NCBI GenBank assembly: GCA_035604475.1
Contig: DATNIJ010000170.1
Coordinates: 1-17,907 of the forward strand
Direction: 5' to 3'
DNA from: DASPPM01 sp035604475
GTDB taxonomy: Bacteria; Pseudomonadota; Alphaproteobacteria; JACZXZ01
Length of the DNA stretch: 17,907 nucleotides
The notes under the pieces are model-generated. The model worked only from the letters and a program-made list of their open reading frames with translations. It was not told the DNA's origin and did not search any database. The position numbers and the translations under genes were made by a program. How positions within the stretch are numbered: the first letter of the stretch is position 1; every line of letters starts with the position of its first letter. This document shows positions 7,945-15,236 of this stretch, one piece after another.

Positions 7945-8788
7945 CGCGGAGCGAAGCCTTGAGGTGCAGGCGGTCGCGCAAGCCCTCGCCAAACAGATTG
8001 AAGCCGACGATGGAGAGGCAAATCGCGAGCGCCGGCCCGAGGAGCGGCCAGAACGACACGCTTATGTATTGCTGCGCCTCGTTGATCATGACGCCCCAGT
8101 CGGCGAAGGGCGGCTGGGTCCCGAGGCCGAGATAGCTGAGCGCAGCACCGCCCATGAGCGCGAAGCCGACGTTGATGCTCGCCTCGACGATGATGGGCGG
8201 CCAGACGTTCGGCAGGAGCTCGCCGTACTGGATGTAGAGTGCGTGCTCGCCGCGCGCCTTGGCGGCCGTGACATAATCCTCGTCCGCCGCCGCGAGCACG
8301 GCGCTGCGCACGATGCGCACGAACTTGGGGGAGGAGGCAACACCTAGGGCGAGGATCGCCTGCAGCTGGCCCGGGCCGAGCCCGACGATGATCAGAAGTG
8401 CGAAGACGAGGGTGGGGATCGACAAGAGCGCGTCGACGAAGCGCATGACGATCTGGTCGACAGCGCCGCGAAAGTAGCCGGTCGCGAGTGCCACCGGCAG
8501 CCCGATTGCAAGGCCGAGCCCCGTCGCCCCGAAGCCGAGCGTGAGGGAGCGCCAGCCGCCGGCCAGCACGCGGCTCAGCACGTCGCGCCCGAAGCGGTCG
8601 GTGCCGAAGAGATGATCGAGCGTGGGGCGGGCGAGGCGATGGACGAGGTCGACCTGCGTGGGCGAATAGGGGGTGTAGAGGAAGCCGAGCGCCGAGGTTG
8701 CGAGTGCCGCGGCGGTGAGCGCCAGCCCGGCCTTGAGGTAACGATTCGAGCGGCCTTGCGGGGCCGCGGCCGAGGTCTCGACCGTCAC
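7937..8788 (-). CDS. DppC-like ABC transporter permease
   Basis: Inner-membrane permease of the peptide/nickel/opine importer class, 283 residues. A first membrane helix at about 20-38 follows a cytoplasmic N-terminus. The DppC signature GTDRFGRDVLSR lies near residues 68-79, an EAA-type loop (TAAKARGEHALYIQYGELLPN) near 174-195 docks on the ATPase, and the protein ends with GEGLRDRL. It starts with GTG; its start overlaps the preceding permease stop as GTGA (8785-8788), and its own stop overlaps the ATPase start, so the three genes are probably translationally coupled. No strong ribosome site precedes the GTG, consistent with coupling. It pairs with the upstream permease as the heterodimeric pore. 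Confidence 0.93.
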   Translation of the reverse strand: MTVETSAAAPQGRSNRYLKAGLALTAAALATSALGFLYTPYSPTQVDLVHRLARPTLDHLFGTDRFGRDVLSRVLAGGWRSLTLGFGATGLGLAIGLPVALATGYFRGAVDQIVMRFVDALLSIPTLVFALLIIVGLGPGQLQAILALGVASSPKFVRIVRSAVLAAADEDYVTAAKARGEHALYIQYGELLPNVWPPIIVEASINVGFALMGGAALSYLGLGTQPPFADWGVMINEAQQYISVSFWPLLGPALAICLSIVGFNLFGEGLRDRLHLKASLRDV

Positions 8789-9735
8789 GACTGCACCATC
8801 CGTGGATTGAGCGCTGCGTGCGCCACGTCGGCCAGCAGATTGGCCGCCACGTAGACGGCGCCGATCACGAGGGCCGTGTCCTCTACGAGCGGGATGTCCC
8901 TATTGGCCACCGCGTAGACGATGAGGCGGCCGAGCCCGGGGTAGGCGAAAATCTCCTCGACGATGACGATGCTGCCCATGAGATAGCCGAGGTCGAGGGC
9001 GAGCACCGCGATCGTGGTGCCGAGTCCGTTGCGCAGGCCGTGGCGCCACAGCACGGTGCGCTCCGGGAGGCCCTTGAGGCGCGCGGTGCGGATGTAGTCG
9101 CTGAGCAGCACGTCGAGCATGCCCGAGCGCGTCTGGCGCAGGAGGTGTGCGGCGAGCACGAGCGTCAGCGTCGCGACAGGGAGGATTATGTGGGCGATCC
9201 AGCCGCCCAAGGAAGCGGTCATGGACACGAAGCCGCTCGAGGGGAAGAGGTCGAGGGGTGGGGATGCTACGAGGATGATGAGTGCCGGTGCCACGACGAA
9301 GTCGGGAATCGAGATGCCGACGTAGCTTGCGGTGAGGATCGCGCCGTCGACCCGGCTGCCGCGCTTGACGGCCGCGACGACGCCCAAGGGAACGGCAAGC
9401 GACGCTGCAACGACGATCGTGCCGAGTGCCAACGCGAGCGAGTTGAAGAAGCGCTCGGCGATGATCGGTCCGGCCGCCTGGTTGAGCGTGGTCGATACGC
9501 CGAAGTCGCCCGTCAGCATGCCGCCGAGCCAGCCCGCGAACTGCATGAGGAGCGGCTGGTCGAGCCCCAGCCGGGCGCGCAAGGCCGCCAGCGCCTCGGG
9601 CGTGGCGTTCTCGCCGATGATGGCCGTCGCCGCATCGCCGGGCAGGAGATGCGTCAAGGCGAAGACGATCGCCGAGAGGATCAGAAGCGAGATCAGGCCG
9701 TAGAGGAGCCGCCGGGCAAGATAGGCGACGCCCAC
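8785..9735 (-). CDS. DppB-like ABC transporter permease
   Basis: Inner-membrane permease of the peptide/nickel/opine class, 316 residues. It opens with the DppB-type N-terminus (YLARRLLYGL) and first helix, followed by HLLPGDAA. It has the periplasmic segment RLGLDQPLLMQF and GDFGVS near residues 57-82, six predicted helices in all, an EAA-type loop with DYIRTARLKGL near 217-230, the FAYPGLG motif, and a C-terminal NPRM. GTG at 9735 lies 6 bp after the stop of the binding-protein gene. An initiator downstream would lose the conserved first helix. The neighbouring genes supply all other parts of one complete importer. Confidence 0.93.
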   Translation of the reverse strand: MGVAYLARRLLYGLISLLILSAIVFALTHLLPGDAATAIIGENATPEALAALRARLGLDQPLLMQFAGWLGGMLTGDFGVSTTLNQAAGPIIAERFFNSLALALGTIVVAASLAVPLGVVAAVKRGSRVDGAILTASYVGISIPDFVVAPALIILVASPPLDLFPSSGFVSMTASLGGWIAHIILPVATLTLVLAAHLLRQTRSGMLDVLLSDYIRTARLKGLPERTVLWRHGLRNGLGTTIAVLALDLGYLMGSIVIVEEIFAYPGLGRLIVYAVANRDIPLVEDTALVIGAVYVAANLLADVAHAALNPRMVQS

Positions 9736-9741
9736 GGGTGC

Positions 9742-11346
9742 TCAAGCCTTGCGGCCGGGGGCGTCAGGCGAGAGCCAGCAGTCTTCCAATCGCATCTCGG
9801 TGTTGATCGCGCGGGCCGGCCAGTCGTTGACGTAGCTCCAGGCCGCGAAGAGCGAATTGAAGAAGTTGGGGATGATAAAGGGGCCCTCGTCGCGCGTGAC
9901 GCGCTGAAGCTCGGCGTAGATCTTGCGGCGCCCGGCATTGTCGGTGACCAGACGGCCCTGCTCGATGAGCTGCTCGGCCTTCTTGCCGGTCTCGGTGCCG
10001 GCCCAACGGCCCTCGTCGATGCCGAACTTGGCGGAATAGAGCTTGCTCAGGATCGCGTCCTCGGTCGGGCGCGTGCCGTAGTTCCCGACGTAGGATTCGA
10101 TCCCCTTGTTCCAGATGGTGGCGCCATAGCGCGCGTTGTCCATCAGCTCGATGTTGAGGCGGATGCCGATCTCTTCCGCCATCGCCTGGACCACGACCGC
10201 CGTCTTCTCGCGCGAGGCCGGGCTGTTCGAAACGACGAGCTTGTGCTCGAAGCCGTCGCCGTGGCCCGCCTCCTTGAGGAGCTGCCGGGCCTTGGCCAGA
10301 TCCGGCTTGCGAAGGACGAGGCTATTGTCGAAGAACTCGTAGGACGGCGAGATCGGCTCGTCGTCGGCGGGCGTGCCGACGCCACCCGTGATCGCGTCCG
10401 TCATCTGCGGCCGGTCCATCGCCAGGCGCAACGCCATGCGCACGCGCGGGTCGTCGAACGGCGGCTTGTCGGCGTAGAGCACGATATTGTTGAACGTGCC
10501 GCCCGGCACCTGGATCGCGCCCACACCCTTGATCGCCGCGACGCGCTTGAAGGTGTCGGCCTCGACGTCCGCGATAATGTCGACCTCGCGGTTCTCGAGC
10601 GCTGCGGTCTGCGCCGTGGTGTCCGGCAGCACGCGTAGGGTCAGGCGATCGAGGAAGGGGCGTCCGGCGCGGAAGTAAGCGGGGTTGCGCTCCATCGTGA
10701 CGTGATCGTTGGGTGCGAATTCCTTGAGCACGAAGGGCCCGGTGCCGTGCACGGCGGCGTCGAGCTTGGCGAAATCGGCGATGCCGCGCTCGGAGACGAT
10801 GCGCGCCATGGAGCCGGCGAGCGCCTTGGGCAGGTCCGCGTAGGGCGAGGAGAGCTCGATGCGCACGCTCAGCCGGTCGATCGCCTTGACGGCGGCGATC
10901 GGGCCGAGCTCGGCCTTATAGGGTGCTGCCGTCTTGGGATCGAGGATCTTCTCGATGGTCGCGACCACGTCCGCGGCACCGAGGGGGGTGCCGTCGTGGA
11001 ACTTGACGCCGTCGCGCAGCACGAAGGTCCACTCTGCGCCGTCTTGAGAGGGGGTGAAGGACGCGGCAAGATCGCCCTCGACCCCGCCAGAGGCGGTCAG
11101 CCGCGTCAGATTGTTGTAGAGATTGCTCGTCGTGCGCCACTCGTTGCCGAAGATGCCCATGATGGGGTTGAGCGTGCGCAGGTCCTTGTAGAGCGCCACC
11201 GCGAGCCGGCCGCCCGGCTTGGCCTCGCCATAGGCGCGGGCCGAGAGGATCGCCGGCATCGCTAGCGCCAACGAGCCGGCCGCCGCCAGCCCGCCCGCAA
11301 ACGCGCGGCGCGTGAGATGAAGCGATCCTATGCGTGACTTGGCCAT
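9742..11346 (-). CDS. DppA/OppA-family substrate-binding protein with Tat-like signal
   Basis: Periplasmic solute-binding protein of family 5 (dipeptide, oligopeptide, nickel, opine), 534 residues, the usual length. The N-terminus has a twin-arginine-like motif, LTRRAFAGG with Arg13-Arg14, then a hydrophobic run and a probable cleavage near Ala-Arg-Ala at 36-38, suggesting export by Tat. The family signature region around residues 52-140 includes LNPIMGIFGNEW, VKFHDGTPLGAADVV and the later GTGPFVLKEF. The frame is open far beyond the start, but ATG 11346 is chosen: it has a GGGAG ribosome site and directly precedes the signal peptide. It lies 38 bp after the M20 hydrolase gene. The binding pocket cannot be read from sequence, so a peptide is likely but not certain. 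Confidence 0.93.
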   Translation of the reverse strand: MAKSRIGSLHLTRRAFAGGLAAAGSLALAMPAILSARAYGEAKPGGRLAVALYKDLRTLNPIMGIFGNEWRTTSNLYNNLTRLTASGGVEGDLAASFTPSQDGAEWTFVLRDGVKFHDGTPLGAADVVATIEKILDPKTAAPYKAELGPIAAVKAIDRLSVRIELSSPYADLPKALAGSMARIVSERGIADFAKLDAAVHGTGPFVLKEFAPNDHVTMERNPAYFRAGRPFLDRLTLRVLPDTTAQTAALENREVDIIADVEADTFKRVAAIKGVGAIQVPGGTFNNIVLYADKPPFDDPRVRMALRLAMDRPQMTDAITGGVGTPADDEPISPSYEFFDNSLVLRKPDLAKARQLLKEAGHGDGFEHKLVVSNSPASREKTAVVVQAMAEEIGIRLNIELMDNARYGATIWNKGIESYVGNYGTRPTEDAILSKLYSAKFGIDEGRWAGTETGKKAEQLIEQGRLVTDNAGRRKIYAELQRVTRDEGPFIIPNFFNSLFAAWSYVNDWPARAINTEMRLEDCWLSPDAPGRKA

Positions 11347-11384
11347 GTCTCGTCTCCCTCTCTTGCGCACCGTCCGGAGCCGGC

Positions 11385-12602
11385 TCAGCTCGCCTCGCAG
11401 ATATCCAGGATCGACAGCATGTAGATTTTGATCATGTCGAGGTAGTCCGGGATATCCACGCGCTCGTCCGGCATCGTATTGTAGCGCCCGCCCGGCCCGC
11501 AAACGATTCCCTCCATCTTCGCGCGATGGAGGAGATGGGCCGCATCGGTCCCGTAATAGCAGTAGGGCTTGAGCGCGCCGAGGGGCTGCGGCTCGCCGCG
11601 CACCGCCTGGTAGGCGCCGCTCACGGCCTTGACGATGCGCGCGTCGCGCTTGACCTCGAAGGGCAGCATGTCCGGGCGCGTGCCGCCGTGCTCGCGCATG
11701 ACGCGAGCCTTGAGCCCCGGCATCTCGCGCTCGAGCTCGTCGAGGAGCTTGCGCAGATCGCGCATGACGCTCTCCTCCGACTGGCTGGGCGCGTAGCGGG
11801 CGGAGCCCACGAGGCGGCAATAGTCCGCGACCTGGGGCGGCCGCCAGTCGTGGAACTCGGGCGAGAGCGAGGCGCGCATGACGCCGATGTGGGCGCGGTT
11901 GACCGCGCGGTGCTCCTCGTTCGCAGCCCCGCTGAAGGCGATGGCATCGATGCGCGGGACGAGCGCGCAGCCGGCCAGGATGGCATCGACGGCCTCCTCG
12001 CGCTTCGAGAGGTGGCGCGTATTGCCGATGAGCTCGACCGCGAAGCCGAAGGCCCCGGCGTGGAGCGTGAGGCCCTTGAGGTCGGTCGGCTCGGAATTGA
12101 TGAAATAGTCGGCGCGAATGCCCTTCTCGATCGCCTTGACGGTGCCGATGCCGCCTTGCAGCTCGCCCACGACATAGCTCAGGATCACGTCGCCCTTGAG
12201 CCGCACGCCGTTCTCCATGAGGGTGCTGAGCGCGCAGAAATAAGCGGCGTCGCCCGCCTTCATGTTGGAGACGCCGATCCCATAGATGAATTTGTCGTCG
12301 TAAATCCCGCCCCAGGGATCGACCGTCCAACCCTCGCTCGCCGGATTGGTGTCCATGTGGCCGTTGAAGAGGAGCGAGGCGCCGCCGCCCGAGCCTTTGA
12401 GACGTCCGATTGCGTTGTAGCGGCCGCTCTCGACCTCCTGCAACTCGGCGGCGAGCCCGTGCTGCGTCATGCTCTCGACCATGAAGCGGGCGAGCTCGCT
12501 TTCGCCCGGCGTGCCGCTGTAGCTCTTGAAGCGGACCATCGAGGCGAGGAAGTCGAGCGCGCGCTTCGCGTCCACGGATTTAAGCAACCGTCCCTTGTCC
12601 AT
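11385..12602 (-). CDS. M20-fold amidohydrolase/deacylase with altered metal site
   Basis: A 405-residue cytoplasmic protein of the M20 peptidase/deacylase family (ArgE, DapE, carboxypeptidase G2 relatives), which normally cleave N-acyl amino acids or dipeptides with two zinc ions. Kept: metal His82 and catalytic Asp84 (GHMDTNP), the general-base Glu147, metal Glu171 (NSEPTDL), and the dimer-face His197. Changed: the bridging Asp is Asn113 (GVSNMKAG), the second residue of the usual Glu-Glu pair is Leu148 (GELQGG), and the C-terminal GPG...PDE segment (369-380) has no His, with Asn375 or Thr376 in its place. The 34-residue spacing from 113 to 147 equals that recalled for DapE and carboxypeptidase G2, which supports the alignment. 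ATG 12602 follows a GGAAGA ribosome site. As first gene of the peptide-importer operon it probably acts on the imported solute. Confidence 0.88.
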   Translation of the reverse strand: MDKGRLLKSVDAKRALDFLASMVRFKSYSGTPGESELARFMVESMTQHGLAAELQEVESGRYNAIGRLKGSGGGASLLFNGHMDTNPASEGWTVDPWGGIYDDKFIYGIGVSNMKAGDAAYFCALSTLMENGVRLKGDVILSYVVGELQGGIGTVKAIEKGIRADYFINSEPTDLKGLTLHAGAFGFAVELIGNTRHLSKREEAVDAILAGCALVPRIDAIAFSGAANEEHRAVNRAHIGVMRASLSPEFHDWRPPQVADYCRLVGSARYAPSQSEESVMRDLRKLLDELEREMPGLKARVMREHGGTRPDMLPFEVKRDARIVKAVSGAYQAVRGEPQPLGALKPYCYYGTDAAHLLHRAKMEGIVCGPGGRYNTMPDERVDIPDYLDMIKIYMLSILDICEAS

Positions 12603-12613
12603 CGTTCTTCCAT

Positions 12614-12627
12614 ATCTTGCTAAAGAT
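12614..12627. promoter_or_regulatory. Small palindrome in the leader of the M20/importer operon
   Basis: ATCTT-GCTA-AAGAT is a perfect 5-bp inverted repeat with a 4-bp centre. It ends 12 bp upstream of the M20 start codon, within the 142-bp gap that separates this operon from the EamA gene. Its place suggests a possible repressor or LysR-type half-site, but it is short and could be chance. I see no convincing -35/-10 pair around it. The rest of the gap (12603-12744) shows nothing I can name. Confidence 0.2.
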
Positions 12628-12744
12628 GCAAAGCCGCAGGGTTGGGCGGCAAAGCAGTATCGGCGCGAGGGGTCGCGCTATGCAAGCGACATGAGGATGC
12701 ATGAAGTCGCGGCGATGGATCGCGGGTCGTGCGGTCGGCGCGGG

Positions 12745-13701
12745 TCACGGCCGCGGCAGCGGCTCCCTTGCGCTCAGAGTGGCGGCCGGCGCCGATGCCG
12801 CGGCACTCAACCGCGCAAGCCTGGCCTCCCGGTGCGCCACATAGACCGAAGACCCGGCAATGACGAGGGCGCCGACCCAGGTCCAGAGATCGGTGATCTC
12901 CGAGAAGATCGCGTAGCCCAGGAACGCCGCGAAAGGCAGGCGCAGGAACTCGAAGGGAGCGCATGCGCTTGCATCGACCGCACCGTAGCCGCGCACCACC
13001 GAGAGGTGCGACACGGTGCCAAGGCCGCCGAGGACGATGAGCCAGGCGAGGGCGGCGAGCGAGGGCCATTGCCACACGAACAGTGCTGGAACGAGCGAGA
13101 GCGGCGTCAGATAGAGCATCAGATACGTCACGATGGCGTTGGGCGACTCGGTGCGCGCCAGGAACTTCACGGTCACGACGCCCAAGCCGCCGGTCAAGGC
13201 CGACAAGATGATCAGGAAGGCGTTGGGATCGAGCGTCTCGGTGCCGGGGCGCAGCACGATGAGGACGCCCACGAAGCCGACGGCGAGCGCCGCCCAGCGC
13301 CGGAACCGCACGCTCTCGCGCAGGACGAGCGCGGCACCGAGCGTGGAGAAGAGCGGCGCTGTGAAATTGAGAGCTGTCGCCGTGGCGAGCGGCACGAGCG
13401 TGATGCCATAGAACCAAGTGAGCATGGAGACCAGCGCCACAGCACCCCGCAGCGTATAGAAACCGATCTTGCGCGTCCTGAGCGCGCTGGGGCCGACCTT
13501 CACGACCCACGGGACGAGCACCGCGAAGCCGAAAACACAGCGGAAGAAGGTGATCTCGAAAGGATGGAGCTCATGTGCGGCCTCGCGCGCCACCACGTTC
13601 ATGAGTGTCGCGCAGAACCCGGCGAGGATGACCCAGAACGCCGCCCGGGTGATCGGCGGGAGTGCTGCAAAACGGCGGTTTATCGGAGCAATCGAGACCA
13701 T
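12745..13701 (-). CDS. EamA/DMT-family transporter
   Basis: A 318-residue inner-membrane protein of the drug/metabolite transporter superfamily with about ten hydrophobic helices in two EamA repeats (about 18-150 and 163-293). Typical segments are RCVFGFAVL in helix 2, the end-of-repeat WYG/FYG region (LTWFYGITLVPLATA), LNFTAPLFSTLGA, and in the second half GYAIFSE. The short C-terminal tail is alanine- and arginine-rich. Members export or import metabolites such as amino acids; the solute cannot be inferred. ATG 13701 is the annotated start, though no good ribosome site is visible before it. It is on the same strand as the M20/importer operon and 142 bp upstream of it, so it could be co-transcribed or independent. 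Confidence 0.9.
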   Translation of the reverse strand: MVSIAPINRRFAALPPITRAAFWVILAGFCATLMNVVAREAAHELHPFEITFFRCVFGFAVLVPWVVKVGPSALRTRKIGFYTLRGAVALVSMLTWFYGITLVPLATATALNFTAPLFSTLGAALVLRESVRFRRWAALAVGFVGVLIVLRPGTETLDPNAFLIILSALTGGLGVVTVKFLARTESPNAIVTYLMLYLTPLSLVPALFVWQWPSLAALAWLIVLGGLGTVSHLSVVRGYGAVDASACAPFEFLRLPFAAFLGYAIFSEITDLWTWVGALVIAGSSVYVAHREARLARLSAAASAPAATLSAREPLPRP

Positions 13702-13981
13702 CGGGGCGGGGTGGTAGTTTAGAGCCTTTTTGAAGAACCGGGGATTCCCAAGACCGCGCCATCATGGGGTTTCGCAACCGAGATACCCTTTTCGACTTGT
13801 CACGGCGAGAAGGAAACCATCTTCTACCATATCCGCGAGACCAGATCGCCGAGATCCTGCGCGCAGCCATCATCGTGGCAATGCGGCAGCGCCGGGCCGA
13901 TTCGAATTGACCTAAGTCCCACCCGGTGCAACGATCCCGTCGCGAAGGCGGGATCGACGGGATCTGCACAGGGAGGGACGG
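13702..13981. promoter_or_regulatory. Divergent intergenic region between EamA gene and second PotD-like gene
   Basis: 280 bp separate the two divergently transcribed genes, so promoters for both should lie here. A weak sigma-70-like pair on the + strand is TTGTCA at 13797-13802 with TCTTCT after 17 bp; the second box is poor. An inverted repeat lies at 13933-13964, and a GGGAGGGA ribosome site at 13971-13978 serves the ATG at 13982. A short open frame at 13730-13915 lacks a ribosome site and family resemblance, so I do not call it a gene. Confidence 0.4.
13933..13964. repeat. Operator-like inverted repeat upstream of second PotD-like gene
   Basis: GATCCCGTC at 13933-13941 has its exact reverse complement GACGGGATC at 13956-13964, with 14 bp between. 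Inside it, CGGGATC at 13949-13955 offers an alternative 7-bp pairing with the left arm, so the right half is a short direct repeat of the same word. It lies 17 bp before the start codon. It could be a regulator site or an mRNA stem-loop that controls translation. Confidence 0.4.
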
Positions 13982-15022
13982 ATGCGGCTTACCCCTATCA
14001 TGCTGGCGGCGGTGGCCGCGGTGGCTCTCTTCGCCGGCACGGCGCGAGCGGAGGACAAGACCCTTTACGTCGCGGCCTACGGCGGCTCCTTCGAGCAGGT
14101 CTTGCGCAAGGACGTCTTCCCGCCGTTCGAGAAGAAGTACGGCGTCAAGGTCGAGTACGTCGCCGGCAATTCGACCGACAACCTCGCCAAGCTCCAGGCC
14201 CAGAAGGGCAACCAGCAGATCGACGTGGCGATTCTCGACGACGGCCCGATGTATCAGGCGGTCGCCCTCGGTTTCTGCGCGCCGCTCGCCACCGCACCGG
14301 TCTATGGCGAGCTCTATGACGTGGCCAAGTTTCCCTCCGGCAACGCCGTCAGCATCGGCGTGGTCGGCACCGGCATCATGTACAACAAGAAGTACTTCGA
14401 CGAGCAGCATTGGCCGGCACCCACCTCGTGGCACGATCTCGAGGACGCGAAGTACCGCAAGAAGCTGGTCATCCCGCCGCTCAACAACTCCTACGGCCTC
14501 CATGCGCTCGTCATGATGGCGCGGCTCAACGGCGGCGGCGAGAAGAACATCGACCCGGGCTTCGCGGCGTTCAAGAAGTCGATCGACCCGAACGTGCTGG
14601 TCTACGAGCCCTCGCCCGGCAAGATGACGGAGCTCTTCCAGAGCGGACAGGCCGTCATCGCGATATGGGGCTCCGGGCGCGCCAAGGCGCTCGCGGACAC
14701 GGGCTTTCCCGCCGCCTTCGTCTACCCGAAGGAAGGCGGTATTGCGCTCGGCGTCGCTGCCTGCCCGGTCGCGGGCGGCCAGGGCAAGCCGGAGGCGCAA
14801 AGCTTCGTGCAGTTCCTGCTCACGCGCGAGATACAGCCGGTGCTCGCCTTGGGCGCCGGCCTCGGCCCGGTCAACAAGACCGTCACGCTGCCGCCCGACC
14901 AGCAGGCCGGCATTCCCTATGGGCCGGCTCAGGTCGATCAGCTGATCAAGATCGACTGGGATACGGTCAACCAGCACCGGGAGGAGTGGAACAGGCGCTG
15001 GACGCGCGAGATCGAAGGCTGA
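13982..15022 (+). CDS. PotD-like ABC transporter substrate-binding protein
   Basis: Periplasmic binding protein of the PotD class, 346 residues, a complete and usual length. A Sec signal peptide (MRLTPIMLAAVAAVALFAG) ends in ARA at 21-23, followed by the mature start EDKTLYVAAYGG. It has the family pattern of a first beta strand then GGSFEQ, FEKKYGVKVEYV near 49-60, the DVAILDDGPM motif near 80-89, GIMYNKKYFDE near 130-140, and a C-terminal region rich in polar residues. ATG 13982 has a GGGAGGGA ribosome site three bases upstream. It heads a binding protein-ATPase-permease-permease cluster of the same order as the first cluster, but the ATPase gene follows only after 214 bp that hold a repeat. 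Substrate unknown. Confidence 0.94.
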   Translation: MRLTPIMLAAVAAVALFAGTARAEDKTLYVAAYGGSFEQVLRKDVFPPFEKKYGVKVEYVAGNSTDNLAKLQAQKGNQQIDVAILDDGPMYQAVALGFCAPLATAPVYGELYDVAKFPSGNAVSIGVVGTGIMYNKKYFDEQHWPAPTSWHDLEDAKYRKKLVIPPLNNSYGLHALVMMARLNGGGEKNIDPGFAAFKKSIDPNVLVYEPSPGKMTELFQSGQAVIAIWGSGRAKALADTGFPAAFVYPKEGGIALGVAACPVAGGQGKPEAQSFVQFLLTREIQPVLALGAGLGPVNKTVTLPPDQQAGIPYGPAQVDQLIKIDWDTVNQHREEWNRRWTREIEG

Positions 15023-15076
15023 GCCGGCAGGGCGCTCGTCCCCGGATGCATGAGCGCTGGCGGCGCCTAAGCCGGG

Positions 15077-15234
15077 CTAGTGCCAGCTCTCGCAAATCCG
15101 AGCGTCACCCCCTCCCCACCCTCCCCCTTCAAGGGGGAGGGGGAAGTTATTGGAGCCCCTCAGTGATCCCCTCCCCCCTTGAGGGGGAGGGTAGGGAGGG
15201 GGGTGGATCACGCGCCCATGATTCCGGGTACTAG
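15077..15234 (+). repeat. Intergenic palindromic repeat, copy 2 (158 bp)
   Basis: Second copy of the element at 5945-6100, same orientation. It begins CTAGTGCC and ends GGTACTAG, so CTAG is present at both ends. Inner hairpins pair 15119-15129 with 15131-15141 and about 15169-15177 with 15183-15191. It takes up most of the 214-bp gap between the binding-protein stop (15022) and the ATPase start (15237), ending two bases before that ATG. It may weaken or terminate transcription within the operon, stabilise the upstream mRNA, or mask the start codon. The remaining part of the gap, 15023-15076, shows nothing recognisable. Confidence 0.85.
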
Positions 15235-15236
15235 CC

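Noticed and set aside
8818..10638. 606-codon open frame on the plus strand opposite the DppB-like and binding-protein genes
   Set aside because: Its composition (Arg, Asp, Glu, Gly, His runs) is that of an antisense shadow, and the minus-strand genes there have clear motifs.
11347..12330. N-terminal extension of the peptide-type binding protein on the minus strand
   Set aside because: It lies over the M20 gene in another frame, and the signal peptide begins exactly at ATG 11346 with a ribosome site.
13730..13915. 61-codon open frame in the divergent intergenic region
   Set aside because: Non-ATG start, no ribosome site, no recognisable motif; Arg/Pro-rich as expected by chance.
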